Shown in pieces: positions 7,298 to 15,500 of a DNA stretch of 26,731 bases. The DNA is taken from the NCBI GenBank assembly GCA_902475375.1, contig CABRZC010000015.1, positions 1 to 26,731 of the forward strand, written 5' to 3'. The notes under the pieces were generated by a model that did no database searches, was not told the DNA's origin, and saw only the letters and a program-made list of their open reading frames with translations. The translations under genes were made by a program, and so were the position numbers. The first letter of the stretch is position 1; the number at the start of each line of letters is the position of its first letter. The DNA comes from an uncultured Collinsella sp. GTDB lineage: Bacteria; Actinomycetota; Coriobacteriia; Coriobacteriales; Coriobacteriaceae.

Positions 7298-7560
7298 TAG
7301 GCGATCTCGGCGCGAGCGGCCTCGATAGCGCGTGTAAGCTGGTCGGCGCAGGAGGTCTTTTTCATACCGCAGGTATTACCGGCGAGAACCTCGATTACGC
7401 GATCGGCAGGAGCACCCTCGACCAGCTTGGAGATAGCCTTGAGGTTGCCGTCGCAGCCGCCGGTAAACTCAACGCCCATCACCTTGTTGCCGTCATCGGA
7501 AAGGTCAAGGTGGATATTGCGAGAGCATACACCCTGAGGCTTGTAGTCAAAACTAATCAT
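7297..7560 (-). CDS. small TSCPD-domain protein (TIGR03905-like)
   Basis: 87-residue cytosolic protein matching the small stand-alone TSCPD family, which is related to the C-terminal Cys-rich domain of B12-dependent ribonucleotide reductase. Conserved features are GVCSRNI (Cys12), FTGGCDGN (Cys36) and NTCGMKKTSCADQL (Cys64 and Cys71), a set that could bind a metal. The biochemical role is not established. It is the first gene of a two-gene operon with the Tat lipoprotein. A GGGGA ribosome site sits in the loop of a small hairpin right before the ATG. Confidence 0.85.
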   Translation of the reverse strand: MISFDYKPQGVCSRNIHLDLSDDGNKVMGVEFTGGCDGNLKAISKLVEGAPADRVIEVLAGNTCGMKKTSCADQLTRAIEAARAEIA

Positions 7561-7575
7561 TGAGATCCCCTCTCA
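7561..7575 (-). promoter_or_regulatory. hairpin presenting the ribosome site of the TSCPD gene
   Basis: On the minus strand TGAGA-GGGGA-TCTCA forms a 5-bp stem with the G-rich Shine-Dalgarno sequence in the loop, ending directly at the ATG. It could modulate initiation, but short stems of this size occur by chance. Confidence 0.35.
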
Positions 7576-7673
7576 GAAAGAAATTTCAGACGTCTATTAT
7601 CCCCGCCTGGGCCGACTTATTATCGTAAGCACCGATTCAACATCCTACGATGCATAGATTAGTGGGGGCAAGA

Positions 7674-9473
7674 TTAGCAGCCCGTACCCTGTGCGTGGAC
7701 TGTGCGCTTCTCCCGATACATATTGTGGTCGGCGACGCGATATACATCGGCCAGCGTATTTCCAGCCGTCTCGACGGTCGCCACGCCAATCGATGCGCTG
7801 ACCGTCAGGGCCTCATCGCTTACCGCGGCAAGACCGAGACGAAGATCCTGTTCCAGCCCGAGCGCAGACTCATTGTCAGTATGGGGACAAACCAGCAAAA
7901 ACTCGTCGCCGCCAACGCGCATCGGCAGGTAATCCGCACCAGCCACCCGCCGCAGCACGGACGCCGTCCGTCGCAGCAGTTCATCCCCCATCTCGTGACC
8001 GTAGATATCGTTGGTCCGCTTGAGATAATTGCAGTCCAACATAATCACGCTCACGGGCAAGCCCTCGTTTACCAGGCTATCTCCGCGCGATTCAAGGTAG
8101 TTGCGGTTGCGAAGCCCCGTCAGTTTGTCTTGGTATGTCAGCTCCTCGGCATGCTTGACCATCGATATGTTGTGCGTCGCCACGACGACCGACTCCAACC
8201 GGCCTTGCTCATCGCGATGCTGGGGGACAACCTGTAGCGAGTACCAAGCACCTCGACAATCTCGCACCTCGACAGCCAAATACGGTACGCCCTCCATACG
8301 CTCACGAAGCGTACTTATATCTACGAGTCCCACAACCGCTTCGCGGCTTTCGGGACTCACGATATCCCGGCAGACTGTGTCCATAAAGTCATATGCCTCG
8401 TTGTGCTCGGCAAATATCTTCGCTATCGCCGACGACATATTGATTCCCTCGATTTCGAGGGTATCGAGATACAAAAGGAAGGTCGAATCGTAGATGGCGC
8501 TTATGGCATTGATAATGCCGAGCTGTTTATCCTTTTCGACCAAATTGCGGTGGTCAACGATATTTCGAGCCAACAGCACCACGACCCAAAACGCAAGGCA
8601 CACCAAGACGCCGGCGGCGACAAATGAAATCCTGTCAGACATGACCTCAGATTTGGGATACAGCGCAAACAGGCGGAAGTCCTTATATGCCGCACGCACG
8701 GCGTACCATTTGTCTCCTCGATATTCGATGGGCGTCAGGCCGTCGTCTTTCCACTCAACCCCTGCGCTGGTGAGGAGTCGGGCGAGCGACACATCGGCAT
8801 CGGCGCTGTTGGATGAGACAATCTCCGCATCCTCCATAACAAGCACCATGGGGCCCTGGTGGAAGGTGTTGTTCGCAAGCACATCGGCTATGGCATATGA
8901 ATAGTCGTCCGCCGTATCGGGAACAAATGAGCGGTATGCCAGGGCAACGCCGTCGCCATACGGAACAGCACAGACGGCAAAAACAACACCACGGCGCTCG
9001 ACGACAGTTGAGTAGGACACTTTGGAACCTTGATACATCGATGCGACCGACGAACAGGCCAGCTCCTCTCGCCACAACATGAGCGGATCGCGACCATCGA
9101 TGTCGTAGTGGGCGGCCATATGACCGTCGGCATCCATGACCATCAGCCCCGAAAGGTTCTCGGAATGAACAAATTGCTCGATAAGATCGTCGTTGACCTC
9201 AACGCGATCAGAGGACAGGAACGTCGCAAACGATTCGACCGCGGCGAGCAAATCGTGCGTCGTCTCGATTTTTCTCCCCTGTTCGTAGCGGTCATATTTT
9301 TCGCAAGCGTTTTCCAAAAACACTATGGTTTCTTGGCCAAACCCAAGCGTTTTTTCGAGGCAGCGATGGGTTCCAACCGCATACAACAGGCCTAATAAGA
9401 CAGCGCTGACAATAACGCTGACAGCTATGACGGTCAGAATCTTTCGACGCAAGCGGTGCTTGTCATTTGTCAT
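7674..9473 (-). CDS. membrane diguanylate cyclase (GGDEF) with extracellular sensor
   Basis: 599 residues, predicted to make c-di-GMP from two GTP. TM1 is about 11-33, an extracellular sensor region spans about 34-282 (length fits a Cache-like fold), and TM2 is about 283-303. A PAS-like region follows (about 318-440), then the GGDEF domain (about 445-595). The active-site motif is intact: RVGGDEF with GGDEF at 521-525, Asp480 for metal, and TNDIYGHEMGD (487-497) for substrate. The inhibitory RxxD motif is absent at the usual place (Tyr515 sits where the Asp would be), so classical product inhibition is unlikely. The start codon overlaps the upstream binding-protein stop (ATGA), with AAGGAG 7 nt before it. 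No EAL or HD-GYP enzyme is in the window. Confidence 0.94.
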   Translation of the reverse strand: MTNDKHRLRRKILTVIAVSVIVSAVLLGLLYAVGTHRCLEKTLGFGQETIVFLENACEKYDRYEQGRKIETTHDLLAAVESFATFLSSDRVEVNDDLIEQFVHSENLSGLMVMDADGHMAAHYDIDGRDPLMLWREELACSSVASMYQGSKVSYSTVVERRGVVFAVCAVPYGDGVALAYRSFVPDTADDYSYAIADVLANNTFHQGPMVLVMEDAEIVSSNSADADVSLARLLTSAGVEWKDDGLTPIEYRGDKWYAVRAAYKDFRLFALYPKSEVMSDRISFVAAGVLVCLAFWVVVLLARNIVDHRNLVEKDKQLGIINAISAIYDSTFLLYLDTLEIEGINMSSAIAKIFAEHNEAYDFMDTVCRDIVSPESREAVVGLVDISTLRERMEGVPYLAVEVRDCRGAWYSLQVVPQHRDEQGRLESVVVATHNISMVKHAEELTYQDKLTGLRNRNYLESRGDSLVNEGLPVSVIMLDCNYLKRTNDIYGHEMGDELLRRTASVLRRVAGADYLPMRVGGDEFLLVCPHTDNESALGLEQDLRLGLAAVSDEALTVSASIGVATVETAGNTLADVYRVADHNMYREKRTVHAQGTGC

Positions 9474-10306
9474 GATGCCGCTCCTTGCCCGCCCGTCGTC
9501 GCTCCTGTCTTGTAATTGTCCACAATGCGCTCTATCGTGCCGTCTCGATCCATGGCAAACAATGCAGTATTGAGATCCTTTACGATCGGTCCTTCATAGC
9601 TGTCATCAAATGCAACGCCCAGGTCAACCGTCATAACGTTGTCGGCAAACACACGATAAACGCCGGGATACTGGGCGACGAGTCGATCAAGCGATTGAAC
9701 GTCCGCCATCCAACAGTCGACATACCCTTTGGCGAGGGCGGCTTTGCAGAGTTCGGCAGAACCATACGATTTGATTTGCACGTCCGGCGAGATTTCCAGA
9801 TCCCCTGCGAGCAATCGGCGTTCGCTCACCGAGCCCGCAATCACCGCGATGGTCTTGCTTCCATCGAGATGCGCCAAGGACTTGATGCCACTCGTTTTCT
9901 TGGCGGCAACCGAGACCGTCACGGTTAGATACGGCTCGGTCCAGTAATACTTATCCTCGCGATAACAAGGAGAATAATCACACCACAGGCAATCGATATC
10001 ACCGTTTTTGAGCAGCCGGTCGCGATCGTTCCAGTCAATATCGACAAACTGTGGCTTAATCCCCGCACGCTTGCAGGCCTCGCGGGCGATGTCGATATCG
10101 GTACCGGCGTAATCGCCCGTGGTATCGACATACACATAGGGGTCGTTATCCGTAACGCCGATTTTGAGTACCGGGAGATCTTTGTCGGCTTCATTCGAGG
10201 AGGAAGAACTGCTTCGAACGGTATACGTCAGGGCGGCCACACAGGCGGCAACAAGGAGCATGAGCGTAAACGAGACGATGGCGGCTCGCTTGGTGCGTCC
10301 GGGCAC
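9470..10306 (-). CDS. extracellular solute-binding protein family 3, signal-anchored
   Basis: 278 residues from the chosen GTG. The N-terminus has a basic start and one hydrophobic segment (about 8-30). It includes VAAC (Cys21), which fits a lipobox, though a signal anchor is also possible. A Ser-rich linker follows, then a periplasmic-binding-protein fold of the amino-acid type: LKIGVTDNDPYVYVDTTG, DYAGTDIDIAREA, and YYWTEPYLTVTV. No ABC permease is nearby. It is coupled to the diguanylate cyclase, so it probably senses a ligand rather than feeding a transporter. The open frame extends to 10396, but that lies inside the purB terminator. The GTG at 10306 follows AAGGGAGG and is preferred. Confidence 0.87.
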   Translation of the reverse strand: MPGRTKRAAIVSFTLMLLVAACVAALTYTVRSSSSSSNEADKDLPVLKIGVTDNDPYVYVDTTGDYAGTDIDIAREACKRAGIKPQFVDIDWNDRDRLLKNGDIDCLWCDYSPCYREDKYYWTEPYLTVTVSVAAKKTSGIKSLAHLDGSKTIAVIAGSVSERRLLAGDLEISPDVQIKSYGSAELCKAALAKGYVDCWMADVQSLDRLVAQYPGVYRVFADNVMTVDLGVAFDDSYEGPIVKDLNTALFAMDRDGTIERIVDNYKTGATTGGQGAAS

Positions 10307-10340
10307 GCGCCTCCCTTCATCGAAACAGCAGTCAGATTTT

Positions 10341-10369
10341 ATTGTATACCCGGGGCTGATGCGGCAATA
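10341..10369 (-). promoter_or_regulatory. possible promoter of the binding-protein/cyclase operon
   Basis: On the minus strand TATTGC (10364-10369) and TACAAT (10341-10346) are separated by 17 bp, 35 bp upstream of the proposed GTG. The -35 is weak and overlaps the purB terminator T-tract. Confidence 0.35.
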
Positions 10370-10402
10370 AAAAAGCGCCTCACCCAAGATGGGCAAGGCG
10401 CC
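10366..10402 (-). terminator. purB terminator
   Basis: A 12-bp stem (10375-10386 with 10390-10401, imperfect only near the middle) is followed on the minus strand by TTTTTTATT. It lies 43 bp beyond the purB stop. Confidence 0.9.
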
Positions 10403-10444
10403 AAAGGTTGAAATGCATCCGCAAGCGGTCGAATTAGGTTAACC

Positions 10445-11791
10445 CTACTCGAAGTTCAGCTGCTCCAGGCGGTCGAAGACCGTGTCGATGCGGGTGAGGA
10501 AGTCCCACGGATCAAAGATCTCGTCGAGTTTCTCCTGGCTGACGGTGCAGCGCGGATCGGCCTCGAGACGCTCCTTAAAGGTGGGGCCGGAGACACAATC
10601 CTGTACCTCGTGCCAGGTTGCCATGGCGTTCTCCTGCACAATGGCGTACGCGTCCTCGCGGGTGATGCCCGTGTCGACGAGGGCGAGCAGGACCTTGGAG
10701 GAAAAAATGAGGCCGCGTGTCTTGTTGAGGTTGGCCATCATGCGAGCGGGATACAACTGCAGGCCGTCGATAACGCGGATGAGGCACTGGAACATGTGGT
10801 CGAGTGCGGTGAAGCTATCGGCCTGGGCGACGCGCTCGGCAGAGGAGTGCGAAATGTCACGCTCGTGCCACAGGGCGACGTTGTCGAAGGCAACCTGCGC
10901 GTTGGCCTTCACGACGCGCGACAGGCCGCAGACCTTCTCCATGGTGATGGGGTTGCGCTTGTGCGGCATGGCGGAGCTGCCCTTTTGACCCTTACGGAAC
11001 GGCTCCTCGGCCTCGAGCGTATCGGTCTTCTGCAGATTGCGAACCTCGGTAGCGATGCGCTCGCAGGTGGCCGCGGTGGTGGCGAGAACGCCGGCGAGAT
11101 AGGCGTGATGGTCGCGGCTGATAACTTGCGTGGACAGCGGGTCGTGAACCAGACCCAGGTGCTCGCAGACATACTCCTCGACAAACGGCTCGATGGAGCT
11201 GTACGTGCCGACAGCGCCCGAGATGGCACCGAAGGCAACATTCTTGCGGGCGTCCTCAAGACGATCCAGATCGCGCTTGAGCTCCCAGGCCCAAGAGCCA
11301 AACTTCATGCCGAAGGTCATCGGCTCGGCATGGATGCCGTGAGTACGGCCGGCGCAGAGCGTATTGCGCTCTTCGAAAGCGCGGCGCTTGCAGATCACGC
11401 CGAGCTTCTTGACGTCCTCGATAATCAGGTCACAGGCCTGAGTAAGCTGATAGCACAGAGCCGTATCACCCAGGTCGGAGCTGGTCATACCATAGTGAAC
11501 CCAGCGGCTAGGCTTGGGCTCGCCCTCGGGAACGTCGGCGTCGATATATTCCTTCATGTTGGTCAGGAAGGCGATGACATCGTGGCGCGTGACTTCCTCG
11601 ATCTCGTCGACCTTTGCCTTCTCAAAGTTGGCATGGTCGCGGATCCATTGGGCCTCGTCTTTGGAAATACCGATCTTGCCGAGCTCCGCCTGGGCCTCGC
11701 AGGCCAGGACCTCGATCTCCTGCCAAATGGCGTACTTGTTCTCGAGGGAGAAGATGTGTCCCATCTCCGGGCGGGTATAGCGATCGATCAT
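10445..11791 (-). CDS. purB: adenylosuccinate lyase
   Basis: Acts twice in purine synthesis: it cleaves SAICAR to AICAR plus fumarate, and adenylosuccinate to AMP plus fumarate. The 448-residue protein matches the usual length of the shorter bacterial form. It shows the N-terminal MIDRYTRPEM, the catalytic His region AGRTHGIHAEP (His151), TSSDLGDTA (103-111) and the superfamily signature GSSAMPHKRNP (271-281) with the catalytic Ser in the mobile loop. The ATG at 11791 has AAGGAG with 5 nt spacing. It is monocistronic, with its own terminator. It uses the product of purC, encoded on the same strand. Confidence 0.98.
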   Translation of the reverse strand: MIDRYTRPEMGHIFSLENKYAIWQEIEVLACEAQAELGKIGISKDEAQWIRDHANFEKAKVDEIEEVTRHDVIAFLTNMKEYIDADVPEGEPKPSRWVHYGMTSSDLGDTALCYQLTQACDLIIEDVKKLGVICKRRAFEERNTLCAGRTHGIHAEPMTFGMKFGSWAWELKRDLDRLEDARKNVAFGAISGAVGTYSSIEPFVEEYVCEHLGLVHDPLSTQVISRDHHAYLAGVLATTAATCERIATEVRNLQKTDTLEAEEPFRKGQKGSSAMPHKRNPITMEKVCGLSRVVKANAQVAFDNVALWHERDISHSSAERVAQADSFTALDHMFQCLIRVIDGLQLYPARMMANLNKTRGLIFSSKVLLALVDTGITREDAYAIVQENAMATWHEVQDCVSGPTFKERLEADPRCTVSQEKLDEIFDPWDFLTRIDTVFDRLEQLNFE

Positions 11792-11835
11792 AGCGGCTCC
11801 TTTTTGGTTATTGGCACGTTGGTCGTAACTCGACT

Positions 11836-11841
11836 ATTGTA
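11836..11841 (-). promoter_or_regulatory. possible purB -10 box
   Basis: GGTACAAT on the minus strand, 45 bp before the purB ATG, resembles an extended -10. No good -35 lies at 16-18 bp; the nearest TTG-type hexamer is about 20 bp away. The same TACAAT hexamer is found before tRNA-Lys, ddl and the binding-protein operon. Confidence 0.35.
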
Positions 11842-11893
11842 CCGTGCGCAGGCGCCCGTATGAGCAACGGGCATCAACCTAACATGTTGCAGA

Positions 11894-11952
11894 TGGAGCG
11901 GTCATGAGGACGTCCGCGTATTTGCGAAGCAAATACGCACCGGCTTCAGGCG
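11894..11952. repeat. degenerate repeat copy: tRNA tail plus palindrome
   Basis: This segment repeats at 12024-12082 with an offset of 130 bp. The first 18 bases, TGGAGCGGTCATGAGGAC, look like a diverged tRNA 3' tail on the minus strand (CCA encoded). The next 41 bases are identical to the later copy except in the 3-nt hairpin loop. A second hairpin CGGCTTC/GAAGCCG follows (11941-11975). There is no protein frame worth keeping. Confidence 0.7.
11916..11938. repeat. 23-bp palindrome, loop GAA
   Basis: Perfect 10-bp stem GCGTATTTGC/GCAAATACGC with loop GAA. The partner copy at 12046-12068 has the same stem with loop TTC, the reverse complement, so the two copies are in opposite orientation inside otherwise direct repeats. 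Confidence 0.85.
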
Positions 11953-12023
11953 AGCCCCTTGGCCTCACGAAGCCGCGGGGGAAACTTTGTTGAATTGGCC
12001 GTCCCCATGTCTCCCGTGCCCGG

Positions 12024-12041
12024 TGGAGCGGGCAACGGGAC
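12024..12041 (-). repeat. exact duplicate of the tRNA-Gly 3' tail
   Basis: The 18-bp TGGAGCGGGCAACGGGAC is identical to 12216-12233, the 3' tail (T-arm half, acceptor half, discriminator, CCA) of the intact tRNA-Gly, at an offset of 192 bp. Homology stops inside the T-arm, where the palindrome array begins. It looks like the att-type duplication left when an element inserts at a tRNA 3' end. Confidence 0.75.
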
Positions 12042-12143
12042 GTCCGCGTATTTGCTTCGCAAATACGCACCGGCTTCAGGCGCCTTCCGGCGCCTTCGCC
12101 TGCTCGCTACAAACGCTTCGCGTTTGCTTTACGCTCGCACCCT
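12042..12143. repeat. palindrome array beside tRNA-Gly
   Basis: Successive hairpins: GCGTATTTGC-TTC-GCAAATACGC (12046-12068), AGGCGCC-TTCC-GGCGCCT, and CAAACGC-TTC-GCGTTTG, with other CGC/GCC-rich segments. The array is bounded by the duplicated tRNA-Gly tail on the left and a T-arm fragment on the right, the same order as at 407-545. Confidence 0.75.
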
Positions 12144-12170
12144 GGCGGGTTCGAGTCCCGGCACTTTATT
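12144..12170 (+). other. tRNA T-arm and 3'-end fragment, plus orientation
   Basis: GCGGG-TTCGAGT-CCCGG forms a T-arm with 4 of 5 stem pairs and a canonical plus-strand T-loop, followed by acceptor-like CACTTTA. No D arm or anticodon arm precedes it. The fragment faces the intact tRNA-Gly across a shared terminator. Confidence 0.45.
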
Positions 12171-12171
12171 G

Positions 12172-12204
12172 AAAAAGGCACGGCACCGTGATGGTGCCGT
12201 GCTT
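12172..12204 (-). terminator. terminator of tRNA-Gly
   Basis: The perfect 10-bp stem GCACGGCACC/GGTGCCGTGC (12178-12187 with 12193-12202) is followed on the minus strand by TTTTT. It lies 12 bp beyond the tRNA 3' end. Confidence 0.88.
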
Positions 12205-12215
12205 GTGCTTTTAAC

Positions 12216-12290
12216 TGGAGCGGGCAACGGGACTCGAACCCGCGAGTGTCAGCTTGGGAAGCTGATGCCTTACCACTTGGCGATGCCCGC
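12216..12290 (-). tRNA. tRNA-Gly (anticodon CCC)
   Basis: The minus strand gives a full cloverleaf. It has an acceptor GCGGGCA/TGCCCGC, a D-arm GCC...GGC, an anticodon stem TCAGC/GCTGA with loop TTCCCAA (anticodon CCC), a T-arm GCGGG-TTCGAGT-CCCGT, discriminator T and an encoded CCA. It has a promoter upstream and its own terminator. Confidence 0.95.
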
Positions 12291-12303
12291 ATATGTGGGG
12301 GAT

Positions 12304-12333
12304 AGTATAACGCGGTTGTCTTGTTCTATACAA
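12304..12333 (-). promoter_or_regulatory. probable promoter of tRNA-Gly
   Basis: On the minus strand TTGTAT (12328-12333) and TATACT (12304-12309) are separated by 18 bp, with the -10 ending 13 bp before the tRNA. Confidence 0.6.
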
Positions 12334-12529
12334 GGGTGACGATGCTTGTTTTAGCTGTGGAGAATCGTCCTACAAACAAGCCAATTGTGGAGATAGGGAC
12401 CTGTAGGCTCTCCTATTTACCGTTGTCTACCTGCAGCTTTATTCCATTGTCTTTCATAGGCGCCATTTGTCAGATATCGGGCAAGCGTTTGGTCAGGTTC
12501 TGGTACTTACCCGCATGAACCTCGGGGGT

Positions 12530-12573
12530 AGCCTCATCCCAAGCGCCGCGGCCTCCCCGTGCGGCGCACGAGG
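12530..12573 (+). promoter_or_regulatory. structured 5' leader of the surface protein gene
   Basis: CCTCG/CGAGG (12530-12534 with 12569-12573) closes a region containing the strong hairpin GCGCCGC/GCGGCGC (12543-12549 with 12561-12567) and a small GGG/CCC stem. An alternative stem AGGTTC/GAACCT (12495-12500 with 12527-12532) shares bases with the closing helix, so the two folds exclude each other. The ribosome site AAGGAG follows at 12577-12582. I do not recognise a known riboswitch class. The rest of the gap 12334-12529 shows no gene. Confidence 0.4.
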
Positions 12574-12587
12574 GATAAGGAGCAGCC

Positions 12588-15500
12588 ATGTCCAACGCAC
12601 CCACGCACTCTGTCCACAGCGCAATCACAGCAGGATCGCTGCTCCTAGTCCTCTTTTTACTTTTAGGCTGCATGACACCGGATGCCGCGCTCGCCGTCGA
12701 CGGTTATGAATCGCTCGGATTCCGCACTATCAGCAATGAATGCGGTCCTTTTGAAGTTGGCAAATACGAGGCACAGGATTCTTCGATTGCCTACTGCATG
12801 AACCAGGAGCGCTTTGGCCCTAGCACACCGGGCGGACCCTGGCTCACCTACAATCAGGGCTGGGTATGGCTCGAAGACGAATTCGCGGCCATCATCTGTC
12901 ATGGCTACCCCACCGCCACATCCTTTGGCGGGCATAACCTATCCCCCGATCGAGCACGTGCCGCAACCCAACTTGCCGTCTGGATGCTCAACGGCACCAC
13001 CCATACCGACGGATCATTCTCATATACAACCGCCCGGGGCGTCACAGAGAGGGGAAATTTTTCCGGCGACAATGAGGTCGTTGCCGCAGCGCGCTGGCTC
13101 CACGACGGCGCCAAGTCGGGAAGCATTAAAGCCGCACCGCATCGCGCGCGGCGCTATTTGGGAGCTGTGTCGGGCGGCAGTAAACGTCAAGACATGCTCT
13201 ACGTGCTCCCGGCCGTCTCCGTATCCTTCCAAAAACAGTCAGCCAACGCCGCCATCACGAGCGAAAACGATACCTACAGGCTCGACGGAGCGAGGTTCGA
13301 CATCTATGAGAGCGTCGGCGACAAGCGTGTCGGCAGCATCCAGATGGACAGCAGCGGTCGCGCGCAGGCGACACTTTTGCCCAACGCGGCATATTACCTG
13401 GTCGAAACCAAAGCTCCGGCGGGTTATATCCCCAGGAGTGACCACATCGCCTTTTCCACCGGCAATGACGGCGGGAATGTCGTCATCGATGAGCAGCCCG
13501 GTACCATTACCCTGCGCATCGCAAAGGTCGATGCCGCGACAGGGGCAGGCCCTCAAGTCAGCGCGTCACTTGCCGGCGCTGAGTTCACCTGCGTCTCACA
13601 GTCTACCCCGGGCTGGACGCACACCCTCACGACGGATGAGGACGGCCGGGCAACACTTACCGACATCCCCCTGGGCATCTTTAGCATCTATGAGTCGAGA
13701 GCTCCCGAGGGTTATCTGCCCTCCAATGAAACCTGGAGCTATACCATCGGTGCCGACCAGCTCGGAGACGCGGGCGTCGTTGAACTCGAGCGTCGCATCC
13801 CCAACATCCCCATCGCTTTTGACCTCGAGATTTCAAAGTTCAAGGACTGCGGTAATAGTGACGAATCTGGTGTAGAGCAGCCGGCGGAAGGCGTGGTCTT
13901 TGAAGTGGCAAGCAACACTTCGCAGCAGGTTGTTGGAACGCTGACCACCAATATCTACGGCTTCGCATCGACCAAAGACCAGGCCGGAGCATGGTTTGGC
14001 GCAGGAGAGCGCCCCGATGGCGTCAGCGGAACCATACCGTATGACCGTGCCGGCTACACCATTCGTGAGGTTGTCGACACTGTGCCCGACGGCTTTAAGC
14101 AGGCAGGGGAATGGACTATCACAGCAGAGCAGATCGCGGACGGCGCAGAGCTTCAGTACATCGTAGACAACCACGCCCTGTCGACACATCTTCAAATCGT
14201 GAAGCGCGATGCTCAGACCGGCAACGCCGTACCACGCGCTGGGTTCACCTTTCAGCTGCTCAACGGCGACCGTGAGCCCATCTCGCAAACATCCTGGCAT
14301 CCCGCCCATACCGTTATGAATACCTTTACGACCGATGAAACCGGCACCGTCACCCTACCCGAATCGCTTAACCCGGGCACGTATTACATACGAGAGACTT
14401 CCGCCAAGGAACCGTATCTTGTTGGTGAAGATCTGGAGATAACGATTCCCGCCGACATGAACTTAACGCCCGTCGCGGTCGCCTCGTTTTACGACGACGC
14501 GGCAACAGGAAGCATCGAGATCGTCAAGAACGATGCCGTAGGTGGGCGCGCCCTTGCCGGTGCTGTTTTTGATATCCGTGCCGCGGGCGATATCGTGCGC
14601 CCCGACGGCAGCATTGCTGCCCTGGACGGCGAAACCGTCACATCCATCACGACCGACGAGCGGGGATTTGCGTGCGCGACTCATCTTTCACTGGGGTGCG
14701 GAACCGCCACCTATGAGGTAATCGAGGTGCAGGCACCCGAAGGTTACCTGCTCGACCAAAGCGTCCACACCGTCGAGCTGTCGTATGCCGGTCAGGAAAC
14801 ACCCGTGATCAATGCGCACCTCGATGTTTCTAACGACTACACCAAAATCGACATCTCCAAAGTAGATTTGACCGGCAAACAAGAAGTGGAAGGCGCCCGG
14901 CTCTCCCTCCACGGTGCCGACGGAACCGAAATTGACGCTTGGACCTCCTCTGACAAACCGCATCGCATCGAGCATCTTTTGCCCGGCACCTACACCCTGT
15001 GCGAAGTGATGCCCCCGCGCACTTACGACCTTGCCGAAGACATGACGTTTGAAATTAAGGCCACAGGAGAAGTGCAGACGGTAACCATGAAGGACGCACC
15101 CATCGAGATCGAGGGCAGAGTCGACAAGCGGCAAGAGATCGCCCGCCCTATCGGTAAGGGTCTCGTCGCCAACGGCGATGGCAAAAACCGAGCCGTGGCA
15201 CAATCCGATGCGGACGGCTCCTTCTCTTATACGCTCGATGCTAAAAATGAGTCGAATACCTGGGTTGATGAATTCACCATCACTGACGATCTCGAATGCG
15301 CCAAGGAAGGCACTGCCAAACTCATCGCCATCGAAACCCCTGTCGCGACCGGGGACATCGACGGTCTTTGCAACGTGTGGTATCGAACGTCTCCAGTGGG
15401 AAGTATCGATACGGGCGAACAGACCAATGCAACGCTCAGCGCCGGGCATGACAACCCCTGGCTCGAAACGGACGAGGTCAAAAAGCTCCTAGGTGACGAT

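Noticed and set aside
10307..10396. Upstream extension of the solute-binding protein to an ATG at 10396
   Set aside because: The extension lies in the purB terminator and has no ribosome site. The GTG at 10306 has a strong one.
10610..11863. A 417-codon plus-strand frame opposite purB
   Set aside because: purB on the minus strand is unmistakable. The antisense frame has no family features and results from high GC content.
12346..12392. Two DnaA-box-like sequences (TGTGGAGAA and TGTGGAGAT)
   Set aside because: Each differs from TTATCCACA or its complement at a key base, and only two occur. They are not enough for an origin.
12530..12573. Leader considered as a c-di-GMP-I riboswitch because of the nearby cyclase
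   Set aside because: The conserved GGGACGCAAAGC-type core and the receptor helix are absent.
12608..12680. A lipobox-like LLGC in the surface protein signal peptide
   Set aside because: The protein ends in LPATG plus a membrane anchor, so sortase attachment is expected. The ALA site after the LLGC fits ordinary signal peptidase better, though lipidation is not excluded.
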